Shown: piece by piece, positions 1 to 11,135 of the stretch
How positions within the stretch are numbered: position 1 is the stretch's first letter
Layout of the letters: the number at the start of each line of letters is the position of its first letter
Origin: Psilocybe azurescens
Lineage: Eukaryota > Basidiomycota > Agaricomycetes > Agaricales > Agrocybaceae
Reading direction: 5' to 3'
NCBI GenBank assembly: GCA_023853785.1
Contig: JAJIRX010000844.1
Location: forward strand, 1-54,280
DNA length: 54,280 nucleotides
Translations under genes and position numbers: made by a program
Notes under the pieces: model-generated
What the model was told of the DNA's origin: nothing
The model's database searches: none
Seen by the model: the letters and a program-made list of their open reading frames with translations, nothing else

Positions 1-425
1 ATCATGTATCATAGAAGTACTTCTGAAATAGAACCACTTTTCTATCTTGGTCACCTGCCGCCTGGCAGCATCGAACGAGATGCGACGCATGAATATGAGG
101 CGGGCGTGGTAATCACATGAGTTTGGTGCGTGTTTACACTTCAAAATCGAAGGATATATATGATCTAAAACGTCAGGCAATTTCAGAATATTCCCACCAC
201 GTTGTTGACGATGGATAATGGCCTGGAAGAAAGGCGGTGCTTGAACAAGCTCTGTATATGAATATCCCACAACGTCTCCCACTTTTGTTCTGTGGCCTCA
301 GTATCAAACTCTGCTAGCGCTGAATGCATACGAACCGAAAATGCATGGACGCTAGTTGATGTATGAAGCTTACTGAAATGGATTCTTCTTTCTTTTGAGG
401 GTTCCATGTCCGATAAAAACGTCAT
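1..425 (-). CDS. Unknown protein, 3' part outside window
   Basis: The ATG is at 425-423. The frame stays open for 80 codons (starts MTFLSDMEPS) and then hits a TGA at about 183. One base out of phase, the frame is open again without a stop to the window edge (KLPDVLDHIY onward, about 60 codons). One missing T at about 187-188 would join the two into a protein of at least 141 aa. I recognise no family, signal peptide or membrane segment. The gene is divergent from the MFS transporter, sharing a 137-bp upstream region. A real gene with a frame slip is my inference. The alternative is a short unrelated ORF. Confidence 0.45.
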
Positions 426-562
426 GCTAACCTCTTATAATCAGGATATTTATACCAGTCGTGTGCTTCATATTTGACCCTATAAATTTCACGATCCGGT
501 CACTTGTACAAAATCTGCCCCAAATACTAATATCCCATCCTGCTTGCTAAATCTCTACTACA
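426..562. promoter_or_regulatory. Shared upstream region of divergent genes
   Basis: This 137-bp gap lies between two outward-facing ATGs (425 minus, 563 plus) and must hold both 5' leaders. The sequence just before the MFS start is pyrimidine-rich with CTACTACA before the ATG. No recognisable operator is visible. Confidence 0.35.
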
Positions 563-3004
563 ATGTCGATGACGGTCATTCCTACTGAAACAGTTTCATT
601 GAATGCCTCGGGATCCAATTTACGAGAAACTACTGGGTCCTTGCCTCAACCCTCCGGGAACATGACCAATCGCAATCAGCGGCATTCTGCTCACTGGCTG
701 ACCGACCAAACGAATCTCCTTCCCTTCAGGAAAATCGTCGCATGCTTCCTTGACTTTCTTTGTGCATTGTAGTCTCGACATTGGATTCCGTCATCGTCGC
801 GACTGCCATACCCACAATATCTGCTGTGTTCAAAGCGGGGTCTATCGTCTCCTGGGTTCCCTCCGCATACCTCTCATCGACAAGCTTCCAACCTTTGTAT
901 GGTCGCTTCAGCGATATTTTCGGCCGTAAAGCAGCGATTTCTGTGGCTATGCTGGTATTTATGCTCGGAAACCTTCTAGCTGGGTTCTCTAGGACTATTA
1001 TACAATTGATTGTATTTCGTGGAATAGCAGGTGCCGGTGGAGGTGAGTTTCACTGAATTGATTAGTTATTCCCTTTAACATCATATATCATCTTTATTCA
1101 AGGCGGGATTATAAGCTTGTCGCAGATAATCATCTCGGATATTGTGAGCTTGCGGGATAGGTACGTCGGAACACCATTCCGAGCCTAGTACTATCTATAG
1201 AGATAACACTGGTAGAGGAAAATACCAAGGAATCATAGGTGGCGTCATTGCTCTTGGGTACGCCGTTGGTCCCTTGATCGGAGGCTCTTTGGCGCAGAAA
1301 GTTAGCTGGAGAGTGAGTTACCAACTTTTCCTGTCTTTACTCCTACTGATAGCGTTGACAGTGGTGCTTCTGGATATGTATTCCAGTGTCTGCATGTGCG
1401 ATTGCAGTCGTGAATTTCATCTTACCTCTGAAGTCAGTCAACGGGGACATGAAAAGGTCGTTCAAGCTTCTGCAAGTTGTGATATATGTTGACTGTCCAA
1501 ATAACCCAGAAAACTACTAGCGGTGGATTTCTTAGGTGCCGCGCTAACCTTGGTAGGGTGCACGCTCATAATACTACCTCTTATATGGGTGAGCTCTCAT
1601 TTAGATGATCGTGTACGTATTAATTCATGTTTGAGGGCTAGGGCGGCGTAACCTTTCCTTGGGCATCTGCGGTAGTTCTTGCTCCCTTACTTTCAGGTTG
1701 TTTCATTGTCGTCCTTTTTGCATTTGGGAATGGAAAGGCGCATGCTTGCCTATCGTACCTAGTAAGCGCCTGCTATAGTGATGGGTATAGAATCTCATTT
1801 TGTCAAAATAGTGTACATTTTCAGGCATGCTACGGTTACAGGCGTGTATATCACCATGTTTGTCAAGTATGTCAACAACTTCGATATCCGGCGTCCAGGC
1901 TTGTTCATCAGAATCCATTTAAAGTGGATTTGTTTTCTTCTCCTCTTTATACTATTTGCCCCAGTATTTCCAAGTCGTTTTAGGATATGATCCAATTGGC
2001 GCAGGTATTTTCCTGATACCTGTTCTTGTTAGTCAGATGGTTCTTAGTTGGATCTCGGTAGGTTTCTCCGTCTTGATTTAAACCAACTAAGCCTTGAGTC
2101 TCAAATATAAAGGGTGTTATCGTCAGTCGGACAGGCCGTTATCGGGTGCGTATTTCAGGCAATCAGTAATCTGATCCGTAACTTCTTATACGCATCCTTC
2201 CAGAACATCATCCACTCAGGCTTCGCTAATCTGGTCGATTGCATGCGGCCTCATCTCAACCCTCAAACCGCATTCACACAAAGTTGAAATTGTAATCTAC
2301 ATGCTTCTGGCGGGAAGTGGGGCAGGGCAAGTTCGTATACCGTTAACCATCAAAAATGCTAGTGCCGCTAAGTCACACTCTTGTCTGTACAGACGTTACA
2401 AACCACTACAGTTGCTGCCCAGGCGAGTGTTTCTCGACGAGACATGTCGGTCGTGACCGCGTTCCGTAATGCAAGCAACCATTCCACGAAATACGCAGTC
2501 TTGGGCTGATAACCATATTTCCTTCTCTAGTTTATTCGCCTTCTAGGAGGAACTCTTGCTCTTGCCTTAGGCTCAACTATTCTGTGAGTCATGTCTGCAT
2601 TATGAAAAAGATAATACCAACATCATTAATAATCCATTCCTGATCAGGAATAACTCTCTTCGTACAGCGATGAACGCACTAGCATACTCAAGCGTGCTAA
2701 TAACCAGCATTGTCGATGATCCCGCCCGGCTTTTCTCCCCTAGCACACTTGGAATATCTTCATCTGATGCTACGTACATCCTCAATGCGGGCTATACGAA
2801 AGGATTTCGGACAATGTTCATTCTTAATGCGATCTTGACAGCCTTGGCGACCATAGTCAGTGTTGTATTGATCAAGCATAAAGAACTGAACAGGGAGATG
2901 AGGGTCAGCTGAGAGCCGCGTCATCTGAAACTAAAGAGAAAGTGGAAATAAGTTCAAAGGTAACCCCTAACGAGGAGACGGCAGCCGTGCAGAAGTTGGC
3001 GTAG
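563..3004 (+). CDS. MFS drug/toxin efflux transporter, DHA2 (14-TM) type
   Basis: Predicted proton-antiport exporter of the plasma membrane. Exons spell the family hallmarks in order: LDSVIVATAIPTI (TM1), YGRFSDIFGRKAAI (motif A loop), RGIAGAGGGG, DRGKYQGIIGG with GYAVGPLIGG (motif C), WRWCFWI, YYLPQYFQVVLGYDP, SRTGRYR, and FRNFIRLLGGTLALALGS near the end. Introns are seen at 1043-1102, 1161-1215, 1313-1361, 1457-1509, 1589-1641, 1762 to about 1824, about 2057-2112, about 2140-2204 and others. The intron at 2471-2530 has GC-AG borders. Three frame slips occur (T run 759-761, T run 1715-1719, G run 2902-2904). Each is repaired by one extra base in the run. Without the last repair the protein ends at 2912. 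With it, a charged tail runs to 3004. Substrate unknown. Confidence 0.85.
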
Positions 3005-4517
3005 ACTGGGGCAAAGTGAGATCAGTGCGCGAGACATAGATAGAACATTGAGTAATTTCCGGGTTGTAAGTGAAATCCCATGGTGCATACGATGATCAGT
3101 ATTATGAGTACATACCGTAGAGAATGCTCGCCCGGCGACGACGATAACAAGATAGAAGTATGTTACTTCCAGTAGTTAAAGAACTAAGTACATTAGAAGG
3201 TTAAAGCAAACTATATACATGAGAAAAGATATTTATATGTTGTTGTATATCGTGTGCATCGTAAAGCCCACATCCTTTTATCCAGGAGCTGGGCAGTGGT
3301 TACAACGGAGGTTGAATTTGGTTAGTTTATCAGATGCGGAAGCTTTATTTGCTGGCGGTGGTTGGTCGACATAATATGTTGCTCGAGGTGGTGTAGGTTG
3401 GACTTGTCGGAAACAAAGGTCATCCAGTTCCTTTGCAACGATACCGTGTCTGAGGATCATGGTGAGTACATTCCCAAGTGGCCGTTTAGAATCACAGTAA
3501 CGCACACAGTGCCAACGTGCTAGCAGACTTCAGAGTACGTCTGTAAATTGTCCATATATGCGGCGCAGTGATTGCAGGTCCACGTCGAATATGCCTGTTT
3601 CACATCAGCTGCTGGCTCGTCCTGTTTAACACAGAGTGTGTCGTATGAGGTTAACACGTCCCAAGTGAATGGTTGGCGATGATGGGGTCCGTCTACCGAG
3701 GGGATAATCCAGGAGACGTATACATTAGATAAAACTTAAATATGCCGTTGGGACCAGAGTACAAAAAGCATTTGGTCTTACAGCTGCCCTCCACGAATAT
3801 GCGAATCGAAGCCATTTACCTGGCTCGTCGGAATATGCAACGCACCTAGAACATACAAACCGGAGATTCAAATCCATGCTATGCGCAGTGGCAGTCGTAG
3901 CATTCAGGCCTGGGAGAGGGACGAGCGATTCAGGGACGGAACTCCTTTTGGGGCTGTACACAACTCTTATCTTCAACATAATACCCGTAGTAAGTGGAGT
4001 TCGAAGGTAATCCTTTGGTTTTTGAAGTGCAATAATGCGCTAAGTGATCAGCTACACCAATCAAGACATGATTTGGGTTGTGTAGGCGCGAGGGCGAGAC
4101 AAGCAGAACAACAGATTGTCGCTTTGTCTAAGGGATCCAATGGCGGACCGATGGACAGAATTTTCCCAGGTTCGATATCCGATTCAGGGTGGCAACTAGT
4201 TATGAGGCTTCAGGGGCGACTCTGCTCTTCATTAAATGCTGTAGCAAGGAGCTCAAGAAGCATTTACATTGGAAGATTAAAATACAAATAGAGCGTTGGA
4301 ATGGACGGGAAGGTTGATAATCTGCGAGAATGGAGGAACTCACAGATATCATATGTTTGAGGGAGGAAAGCCACTGCGACGGGAGTAGCCCTCGTTTATA
4401 CTCGCTGTTAATAGCTGGAAAAGTTGCCTGCGGGTCGCTTTCAGAGCAGTGAAATCTCTTGCCAGTCGCTTTGTTTTAACCTCCATTAACATGGGTTCGG
4501 GTATAGATTGTATGGAT
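3005..4517. other. Gene-poor stretch
   Basis: The longest open frame is 3881-4291 (+, 136 codons). It has no recognisable motif, no clear splice pattern and no family resemblance. No gene is called here. Confidence 0.5.
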
Positions 4518-4691
4518 ATCCAGACTGAGATCCTATAGGCGTACCTCGACGGTGCACAAGGGGTCCACGGGAAAGGAGTCGCACGCAGTGTGCTGTTAAT
4601 TACCTTTGTAATCGTTAGTTAGGTCTGCATGGGGCCAAGCCCCAATAAACATAAATCTACAAGAAAAGAAAAAAAAAATCCAGACTGAGAT
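4518..4691 (+). mobile_element. SINE-like retroposon with 14-bp target-site duplication
   Basis: The 14-mer ATCCAGACTGAGAT occurs at 4518-4531 and exactly again at 4678-4691. The 146 bp between ends in an A-rich tail (AAGAAAAGAAAAAAAAA). The 5' part resembles a worn tRNA head, with GTACCTCGACGGTGCAC in the A-box position and GGAGTCGCAC in the B-box position. Exact flanking duplication plus A-tail is the signature of LINE-mediated retroposition. The tRNA origin is inferred from weak box similarity. Confidence 0.75.
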
Positions 4692-6091
4692 ATTTCCAAT
4701 TATCAGAGCCACTCGCAGCTTCGAAATAGTCCAGTATTACTTCGATTAGTGAGATCTGCCTTCTTCGTAAACTCGGCAGTCCACCTGATAGACAAAAATC
4801 TTCTTGAACGTAGTCCAGCAGGACATAACGTTTTGATCATCCTAACCGAAGATCTTTTAGATACATTTTGAATTTCTCGAAGGACTCATGCAGTTTGGCG
4901 TTTTGTGATGAAGTCATGAGTGTGTTTCTGACGGTCCCTAACATTCCTCTCAAGCCATTGGTTACACCGACTTGCATCCTGTAATTAAGTGAGCGTCGTG
5001 GATGACCAATAAATAGAAGACTCACAGAAAGTATATTGTCGACAAGCCTAGTTCGATCGGCCTTGAAACGACTCAGATTTTCTTGTGCATCAGCAGGTTT
5101 CAAATTCCGAACTTCATACCGATGGATAGCCAAATCATGAACTGTACGATCGATGTTAGTTCCCCAAAAGAATAGAGTGCTGCTGGCGTGTCCATGTGCC
5201 CATCCGCCGACTATTCAGACTTACTCGTCCTCGAGAGACTAAGAATATCTTTAGGGTTGAGGTGCCCGAATATTTTGATAAGACAGATAGATTTAGTAGC
5301 TGTATAAGCTTCACACATTGCTACTTACTTCGAACAAGATGTCCAGCGGCATATTGGGTAAAAAACTCAAGCTTTTTCGGGCACGCGACGATTTCTCAGC
5401 CTGTGATGGACTCAGTGTCGCACTATTTGCGTCCCCTCTTGCGCGCTTAGCAGGGGGTGCGCATGATGCCCTTTACTTCCTAAAGCTATCATGTAAATAA
5501 GTTCGAAACTGGGGTTATTAAAATTGACCACTATGATATTCACTCTCCTAGCTCGAATAGCTGTCTTCACTTCGATCGTCCTCATCACTAGTCTCCACAT
5601 TGTTAAGTGGAGAACTCACATTTTCAAGGTTCGGCTGAGCGCGTAGCTTGGTGGACCTTGTAGCCATATTACAGGTAGCAAAATCGGTGGTAAATGGCAA
5701 TAGGAATCACGCATCATAATTCATTATATATGCTGATATACCGTCCCAAAATGTCTTAAGATGAGGACTCAGGAGTCAGAACGTTCCGTATTTCGAGAAT
5801 CTGGGGTCGTACATTATTACAGTCTTATCCCCGACATGTTCCTTTAATTTGGCTCCGGAATGCTGTCGTGCTCGAAGCAAATTTGTTACTCCAATGTGTA
5901 TATAGAACTCAGAAAGCCCCTTGAGATGAGTACCTAAAAGCTATGTAAGCCTTAAGCCGTAGATATACTTACTCGAAATAATAATTATAAGAAATGTCCA
6001 TAGTTGATGATACACAAGAATATCAAGTACTCCAATATTTCCACCTGTTAACCAAAAGAAAGAAATGCTAAACCACTCTCTGGTCAATTCC
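4692..6091. other. Gene-poor stretch upstream of laccase 3' end
   Basis: A 98-codon minus-strand frame at 4837-5133 (MAIHRYEVRN...) is the longest. It has no recognisable domain and no convincing exons around it. Nothing else is supported. Confidence 0.45.
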
Positions 6092-8470
6092 TCAAAGACT
6101 GGATCCATGTTTTGGATGGTGTGCGTGTCGTGAATGATTTGGTCCCCTCGATACCAGGCTTACAGAATTCGCTGATGCCGGGAGGGCGTCATATATTGGG
6201 CAAAGCTGTTTCCAGGCGGCTTAAAATACCATCAGTATGAAGATTGCAACGAACAAGAGAGTAGGAGGGCCTACCAGGTGTTGACATTGTTTTGCCTTTT
6301 ACGCTCAGTTTACCCTGTAAGCTCATGGATTCGGGGTCTTCCGCAAACACCACAGCCAGACCACTACGGGGAAATGATCAGTAACGAAAAGAAAAAAAAT
6401 ATCGATGACTCCTACTGGACGTAATGGAAATCAATATGACTGTAGTTATTTTATCTGGGATTAACTTTAGACTATATCGAGTGAGCAAAATTTTCACCAG
6501 TGCATTATCCATGGACCAGGATTATCGGTTACGAAACGAATAGTGACATTGCTTCCAGCATCGCCAGCGCTAACAACGTCCCGGCGAATCGGATTGATAT
6601 AGTTGGCCTTCGTCTCTCCTGCGCTCTTAACTACACTGAACGGATGCTGAGAATATCATATCAAGACAAGCGATTGAAATAAGAAACCTGAGTGGCTTAC
6701 CCCGTGAAGATGGAAAGGGTGCTAAGCAAGATCAATACTTCATATCTGAATGTTGGAACGAGAATTATACTTACCGGTCCTCCAACAACGCCTGCGGGCA
6801 TGGTAAGTTCAATCACTTTGTTTCGAGGCAGGACATAGAGAGGGCCATCTGGAAGTAACTCCTGTGCAGTTTTGGCGCCGCTCATTAGTTGCAATAAGAG
6901 GGGCACAGATGGCTCATGGAAGTTTTGCCGTTCACTGTGAACCCTTTGTTGTTCATGGACATAACAAGATTTATGTTGACATCGGCCCCTCCTGACACCG
7001 GCCTTCCTGGAGCACGAGGATCTTTGAGCAAAGGCCTGAGCTTGGCTTCTGAGAGAAGATTGGTCTTCTTTTGTTTCGACGTCTTTGGATCAACAGCATG
7101 GGCGCCTTTATATCTGAGGATGGCGGAGTTGACACCGCCCTCGAATCCTTTGGCCAGTTTCATCTCATTGGTAATGGCATTGGGAAGGGCACGTATCCAG
7201 TAGTTATCAACCTTTTGGTTTGCGTGCAAGATGAACGAATAGCGCTGGCCTAAAATAACTATTCAAAATATGCCTGAATGAAACGTGCAGTAATATGTAC
7301 CGGCAAAGATCTGGATAGTGTTCACAACGAGCGGAATGGTGTTTTCGCCGTCAGCCTCGATGACCGTCAGATCGTGACCATCTATCGAGAACGTGTAGTT
7401 CGGGTCGCATGACATTGAGACTAGACGGAACCGGTACCGGCGTCCTGGCTGAACGTCGACGACCGAGAGACTGACAGGAGGACCTCCAGGATATCTTCCT
7501 TTGCCGTTAATTAGTGTCGAGTCGGCAACAGGAAGACCCCCTAGGGACGGTCCTTGTGTGTGGTACCTTCTTCTAAGTAAGTCGGCCTCCATGTGCAAGC
7601 GCAAAAGAAGAAGCTCACCAATCAGCTAACGTGATAACAGTCGACTCTTATAAGAGGTACTCGCGTTAGTATGATATAGATTAAAAATAAGAGAACACCC
7701 CACTAACCATTGTCCACTAGCAATACGGATTTCGATTAATATGATAGTTCATAGCGGTATTAGAAATCATACCATCATATAGTCGTTTGTGTGGGTCTTG
7801 GGGGTCGTAAATGACCATGGGACCCCTGAGCCCATCACAATATTGCGTTCCTAGAACCGGGTTGTCACTGTGAGTGCCGAGGCAGGCAGAGCGAATACCA
7901 AAGCATACCAAAATGTGAGTGATACCAATGCGTCCCCGCTTTATTCTTGTTAGTGAACTCGTATAGGAAAGAATTACCGGGAGCGATTGGACATTGAGTG
8001 ATGCCCACGGGCCCATCTGCCCAGGCAGATTGCTGCTGGAGCATGCCGTGCCAGTGCTAATACGCCATGATTCATGAGATTAATAGAGTTGATTCGTTTC
8101 GACACAAGAAAACTCACTATGCTAGTACTCCTGAGCATAGTTTTGTCCGTAAGGTTATTGACTACGTTCAACCGAAAATTTTCCCCTAATAAATGTATCA
8201 GAGACATTTCAGAGAGCGGCACAAAAGCCTCACCTTTTTCGCTGTTATCAAGGGGCCAGGATGACTGCCTTGAACGACAGTAGATCTGATAATAACGAGT
8301 CTGGTCCTTGTAGCAGAACAAGGGAGTAGAACCTACGACCGCTGGAATCCATCAGGAGAAATTATTTTGTTTGTAACTTTGAGAGTGGTCCGAGGTCCAA
8401 CCGCAGCGAGTGCTGGGTGACAAGTGAAGCTCAAAGCGACAGAAATGACGGTATACAGTAAGATATTCAT
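6092..8470 (-). CDS. Laccase (multicopper oxidase), secreted
   Basis: Oxidises phenols and other electron donors with four-electron reduction of O2 to water; extracellular. It starts at 8470 with a signal peptide ([15 protein letters not shown]...ALA). All four copper signatures are present across exons: L1 [17 protein letters not shown]2 [19 protein letters not shown]3 HPFHLHGH, and L4 [19 protein letters not shown]. Residue +10 from the T1 cysteine is Leu. The C-terminus has the usual [13 protein letters not shown] and stops at 6092. At least ten short introns are seen, including one that ends in the rare AGAAGAAG/GTAC context. A tiny 9-nt exon (TGGACAATG) lies near 7713-7721. Two frame slips occur (T run 8235-8239 on plus; CC at 6928-6929). 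Both need one extra base, so the gene is probably intact in the organism. Confidence 0.9.
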
Positions 8471-9244
8471 GCCAAAAGTAGGGACTGTGTTGGGAAAATG
8501 AATGTGGTGGGCGTATCAGCCTGTCGGATGTGGGGGCTCCAAGGGAGTGTTGCCAGCCAGGGATCACGGTTATATGTTGGTCTCCAGTCTCGAGCGCTCT
8601 TCGAGGAACGGTGCCTGCTAGTGATCCCGAGGTTTTGATTGGGGTTTGAGGTGCAGGCGAGAAATTTGAAAATCAGAGTCTGATTGAATCAAATTAGACA
8701 TACCATGTGGAAGTTTGAGGGCTTGGTATGTAAACTGCGTCGAATTGTATAAGAGAAGTGCGTCTGAATCAGCTCCGGATTAATGGTATCAGAGTAGAAA
8801 TATTATTCAACTTGCGAATGTTAGCATAGGCATATGTTCGCAACTTACATTGACATTGAATTGGCGCTCGGAAGAGGAGAACATGGGGGTCTAGACCTTG
8901 CGAACGCCGAAGACTTCATTGTTCAGGAGTCGGAAAGGTACTTGGGTGGCATTCTGCGGCATTGCATCGGTGCCCATGTTTCGGGTCCAACGCGTGCGCA
9001 GAAGAAGAGATTAGATTACAGATTATCTCTACACAATTTAGGAGTGCCTGAAAATGACGTTTTGTTCCCACAAGATCCTCACACACATAACACCTAGTTA
9101 ATGTTCACAAATCTCAAGCGCACTGCATCCTTTCTTGCAATCAACGCTCTCATTGTTATTACTTTTCGAAGTTTCAAACCGCAGGAACGCTTGAATATAT
9201 TCGACAGACCCCCCAACCAGCCACATTGTTGGGACAAAACAATA
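8471..9244. promoter_or_regulatory. Intergenic region between laccase and NTF2-like gene
   Basis: This is the divergent upstream region of the laccase (start 8470, minus) and the small gene starting at 9245 (plus). An 87-codon open frame at 8834-9097 has no recognisable feature. I see no metal- or xenobiotic-response element that I can support. Confidence 0.35.
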
Positions 9245-9852
9245 ATGTCAGACATATCAGCAAGTCAATGGCTCCGAAATCGGTTCACCTCCCTCTACGA
9301 GGCCGCTCCACCACCAGAGGAAGCAGATTTCAAAGCACTTTTCCTCTCAGTCTTCTCAGAAGACTCACAAGTAGTGTTCAATCATGAAAGCATGTCCATA
9401 GACACATTTCAGGAGAAACTCACAACGGCCAACTATGCGGTCTCGGATGCATCGGTAGATTGGAAGGACTTGGTCGAGATACCGGCGCATGACAGAGAGC
9501 CCGGGGCTCAGGTGTGATTTTAACTAGATTATTTGCTTTAACGATTAACCGTTGTTCTTGAGTAGGAAGGAATAGTTGCTGGTAGTTTTGTCGTGACGAG
9601 GTCGATGAAATTCCGAATTCGAGCGGGACCTGCTCAGCGATTAAATCACAACATTTTCAGTGCCAAGTAAGCGCCCGTAACTCCGGTAGATATGTGGAAT
9701 ACTCATCACTCTTTCAATTCAGAATCGACACCGACCATAGTGCCCAACCAGATATCAACGGCAGTAAACGCAGAATCACTGGGTTTCTTCATTACATCTC
9801 TCGACAAAGCCGCTCCTATACACCTCCAAGGCGTTCCTCCTCAGCCTGCTGA
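9245..9852 (+). CDS. Small NTF2/SnoaL-like protein of unknown function
   Basis: Three exons (9245-9511, 9566-9666, 9723-9852) join in phase to 165 aa. The start MSDISASQWL was chosen because upstream codons in this frame look non-coding. Length and pattern suggest the cone-shaped NTF2-like fold: a helical N-terminus with FKALFLSVFSEDSQVVFNHE, then beta segments IVAGSFVVTRSMKFRI and RLNHNIFSAKID. This assignment is by pattern only. No catalytic residues can be named. Divergent from the laccase. Confidence 0.65.
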
Positions 9853-10432
9853 AACGACAACAATCAATCCTGCTCTTCTTGAGAAAAACAAAAATAATAT
9901 TCTTAAAAAAACAATTCACGCTTAACGGCCGCGTCAAACCTGTATATGTAGTCTGTATCCGAGGTATCCGTGCTGCTGATAGTAAAATCTTTACCACTCA
10001 TGGATTGGTATGGCTCAAAGGAAGCCGTCGAAAAAAGGCGTCAAGGATGTCTTGGTTCACTTAATTAACGTCTCGAGAAAGTACGACTCAGGACTCCCGA
10101 AAAAGCTCAATTGCACCACTCGTGTTCATGTTATCTTACTACAAGGTAGTCGTAGAATACACGAAGGACAAACTTTGGATAATTCAAGTCGATTATCAGT
10201 ATGGGCTTTGCAGAGAATTACTGAACAGAACGATCTAATTTTCGATGGTCTAATACACAAGACTTGTACAAAATCTCAAGTGCCATTAGTTCAATCAACC
10301 TTGACAGAATGTCAGCTTCGTATAAGGAAAGACAAGGAAGATGGGATTGATACGGCGAGTAGACTGGCACAAGACTAAGGAAAGAGCTACGGAATCAGGA
10401 ACGTAATATACTATGGAGGGTGAGGCATATCT
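9853..10432. other. Gene-poor stretch
   Basis: Holds a 122-codon frame (10010-10378, +) rich in K/R with no recognisable motif. No gene is called. Confidence 0.4.
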
Positions 10433-10607
10433 TAGGGATGTACACCGTACCGTATACGGTATACGGCCGTAAAGCGACGGTTGGGCTACTACTGTAGTCG
10501 TACTCGGAAAATTTTACTTCAACGGGACGGTATGGGTGCCGATACGGTTGAAAACGGTGTGTACGGCACCCGTAAAGCCGTCAATACGGTGACGGTGTGC
10601 ATCCCTA
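10433..10607. mobile_element. MITE with imperfect terminal inverted repeats
   Basis: The left end TAGGGATGTACACCGT is mirrored by ACGGTGTGCATCCCTA at the right, and further CCGTAAAG-type matches occur inside. The element is about 175 bp, without coding capacity and full of CCGTATACGG-like short palindromes. The end sequence resembles hAT-type MITEs (inference). No clean target duplication could be made out. Confidence 0.6.
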
Positions 10608-11135
10608 TCATCGATATCAACGTTTTCATGCTGGGGTTGAACTTGTTTCACGGGTAGAACAAGGTCCTCTGCACTTGCATTCATCTTGCAATGTCCACTC
10701 CAAAGAATGGATGGCTTTATGCAGTATGCATCATTTTGGCCTGATACGCGGTGAGGTCCAGAGTGATGTGAATGATTCAACTTAGGAGTGGGAACTTCGC
10801 CGGAGCAGCTGACCGTTGGAAATTCACTCCTACTTGGGGCTCCAGTTCTTTACAATGTAGTTCTCTCTTCCTTTGCTCGCGTTCCTTCAAATTATCGGCG
10901 ACAGGATCTTGGAAAGTAGGGATGGATCGTGGAATGGAAGAAAATTCACCTCGAATAAGAGGTTTTCCTGATCTGAGTGAGTGTCGCTTTCTTTGCTACT
11001 ATTTGAATAGACATTGATCGTACTACGGTAGCGTACAGTGAGAGATGAAGCTTTCACCATCGTCGAAGCCGCTGAAAGCCTGTGTAAGGTATTCTCAGTG
11101 AAGGAACTCCCAATGTAGCACATCAAGTATTGATT
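10608..11135. other. Non-coding, upstream of F-box gene
   Basis: Only short frames that look like chance. It presumably contains the F-box gene promoter. No specific element is visible. Confidence 0.4.

Noticed and set aside
3881..4291. 136-codon plus-strand open frame
   Set aside because: No start context, splice signals or recognisable family. Composition resembles chance sequence in a gene-poor stretch.
6885..7253. Plus-strand frames of 95 and 60 codons
   Set aside because: They lie opposite clearly coding laccase exons and are antisense shadows.
10010..10378. 122-codon plus-strand open frame
   Set aside because: No motif and no supporting exons. Its 3' end runs up to the MITE.
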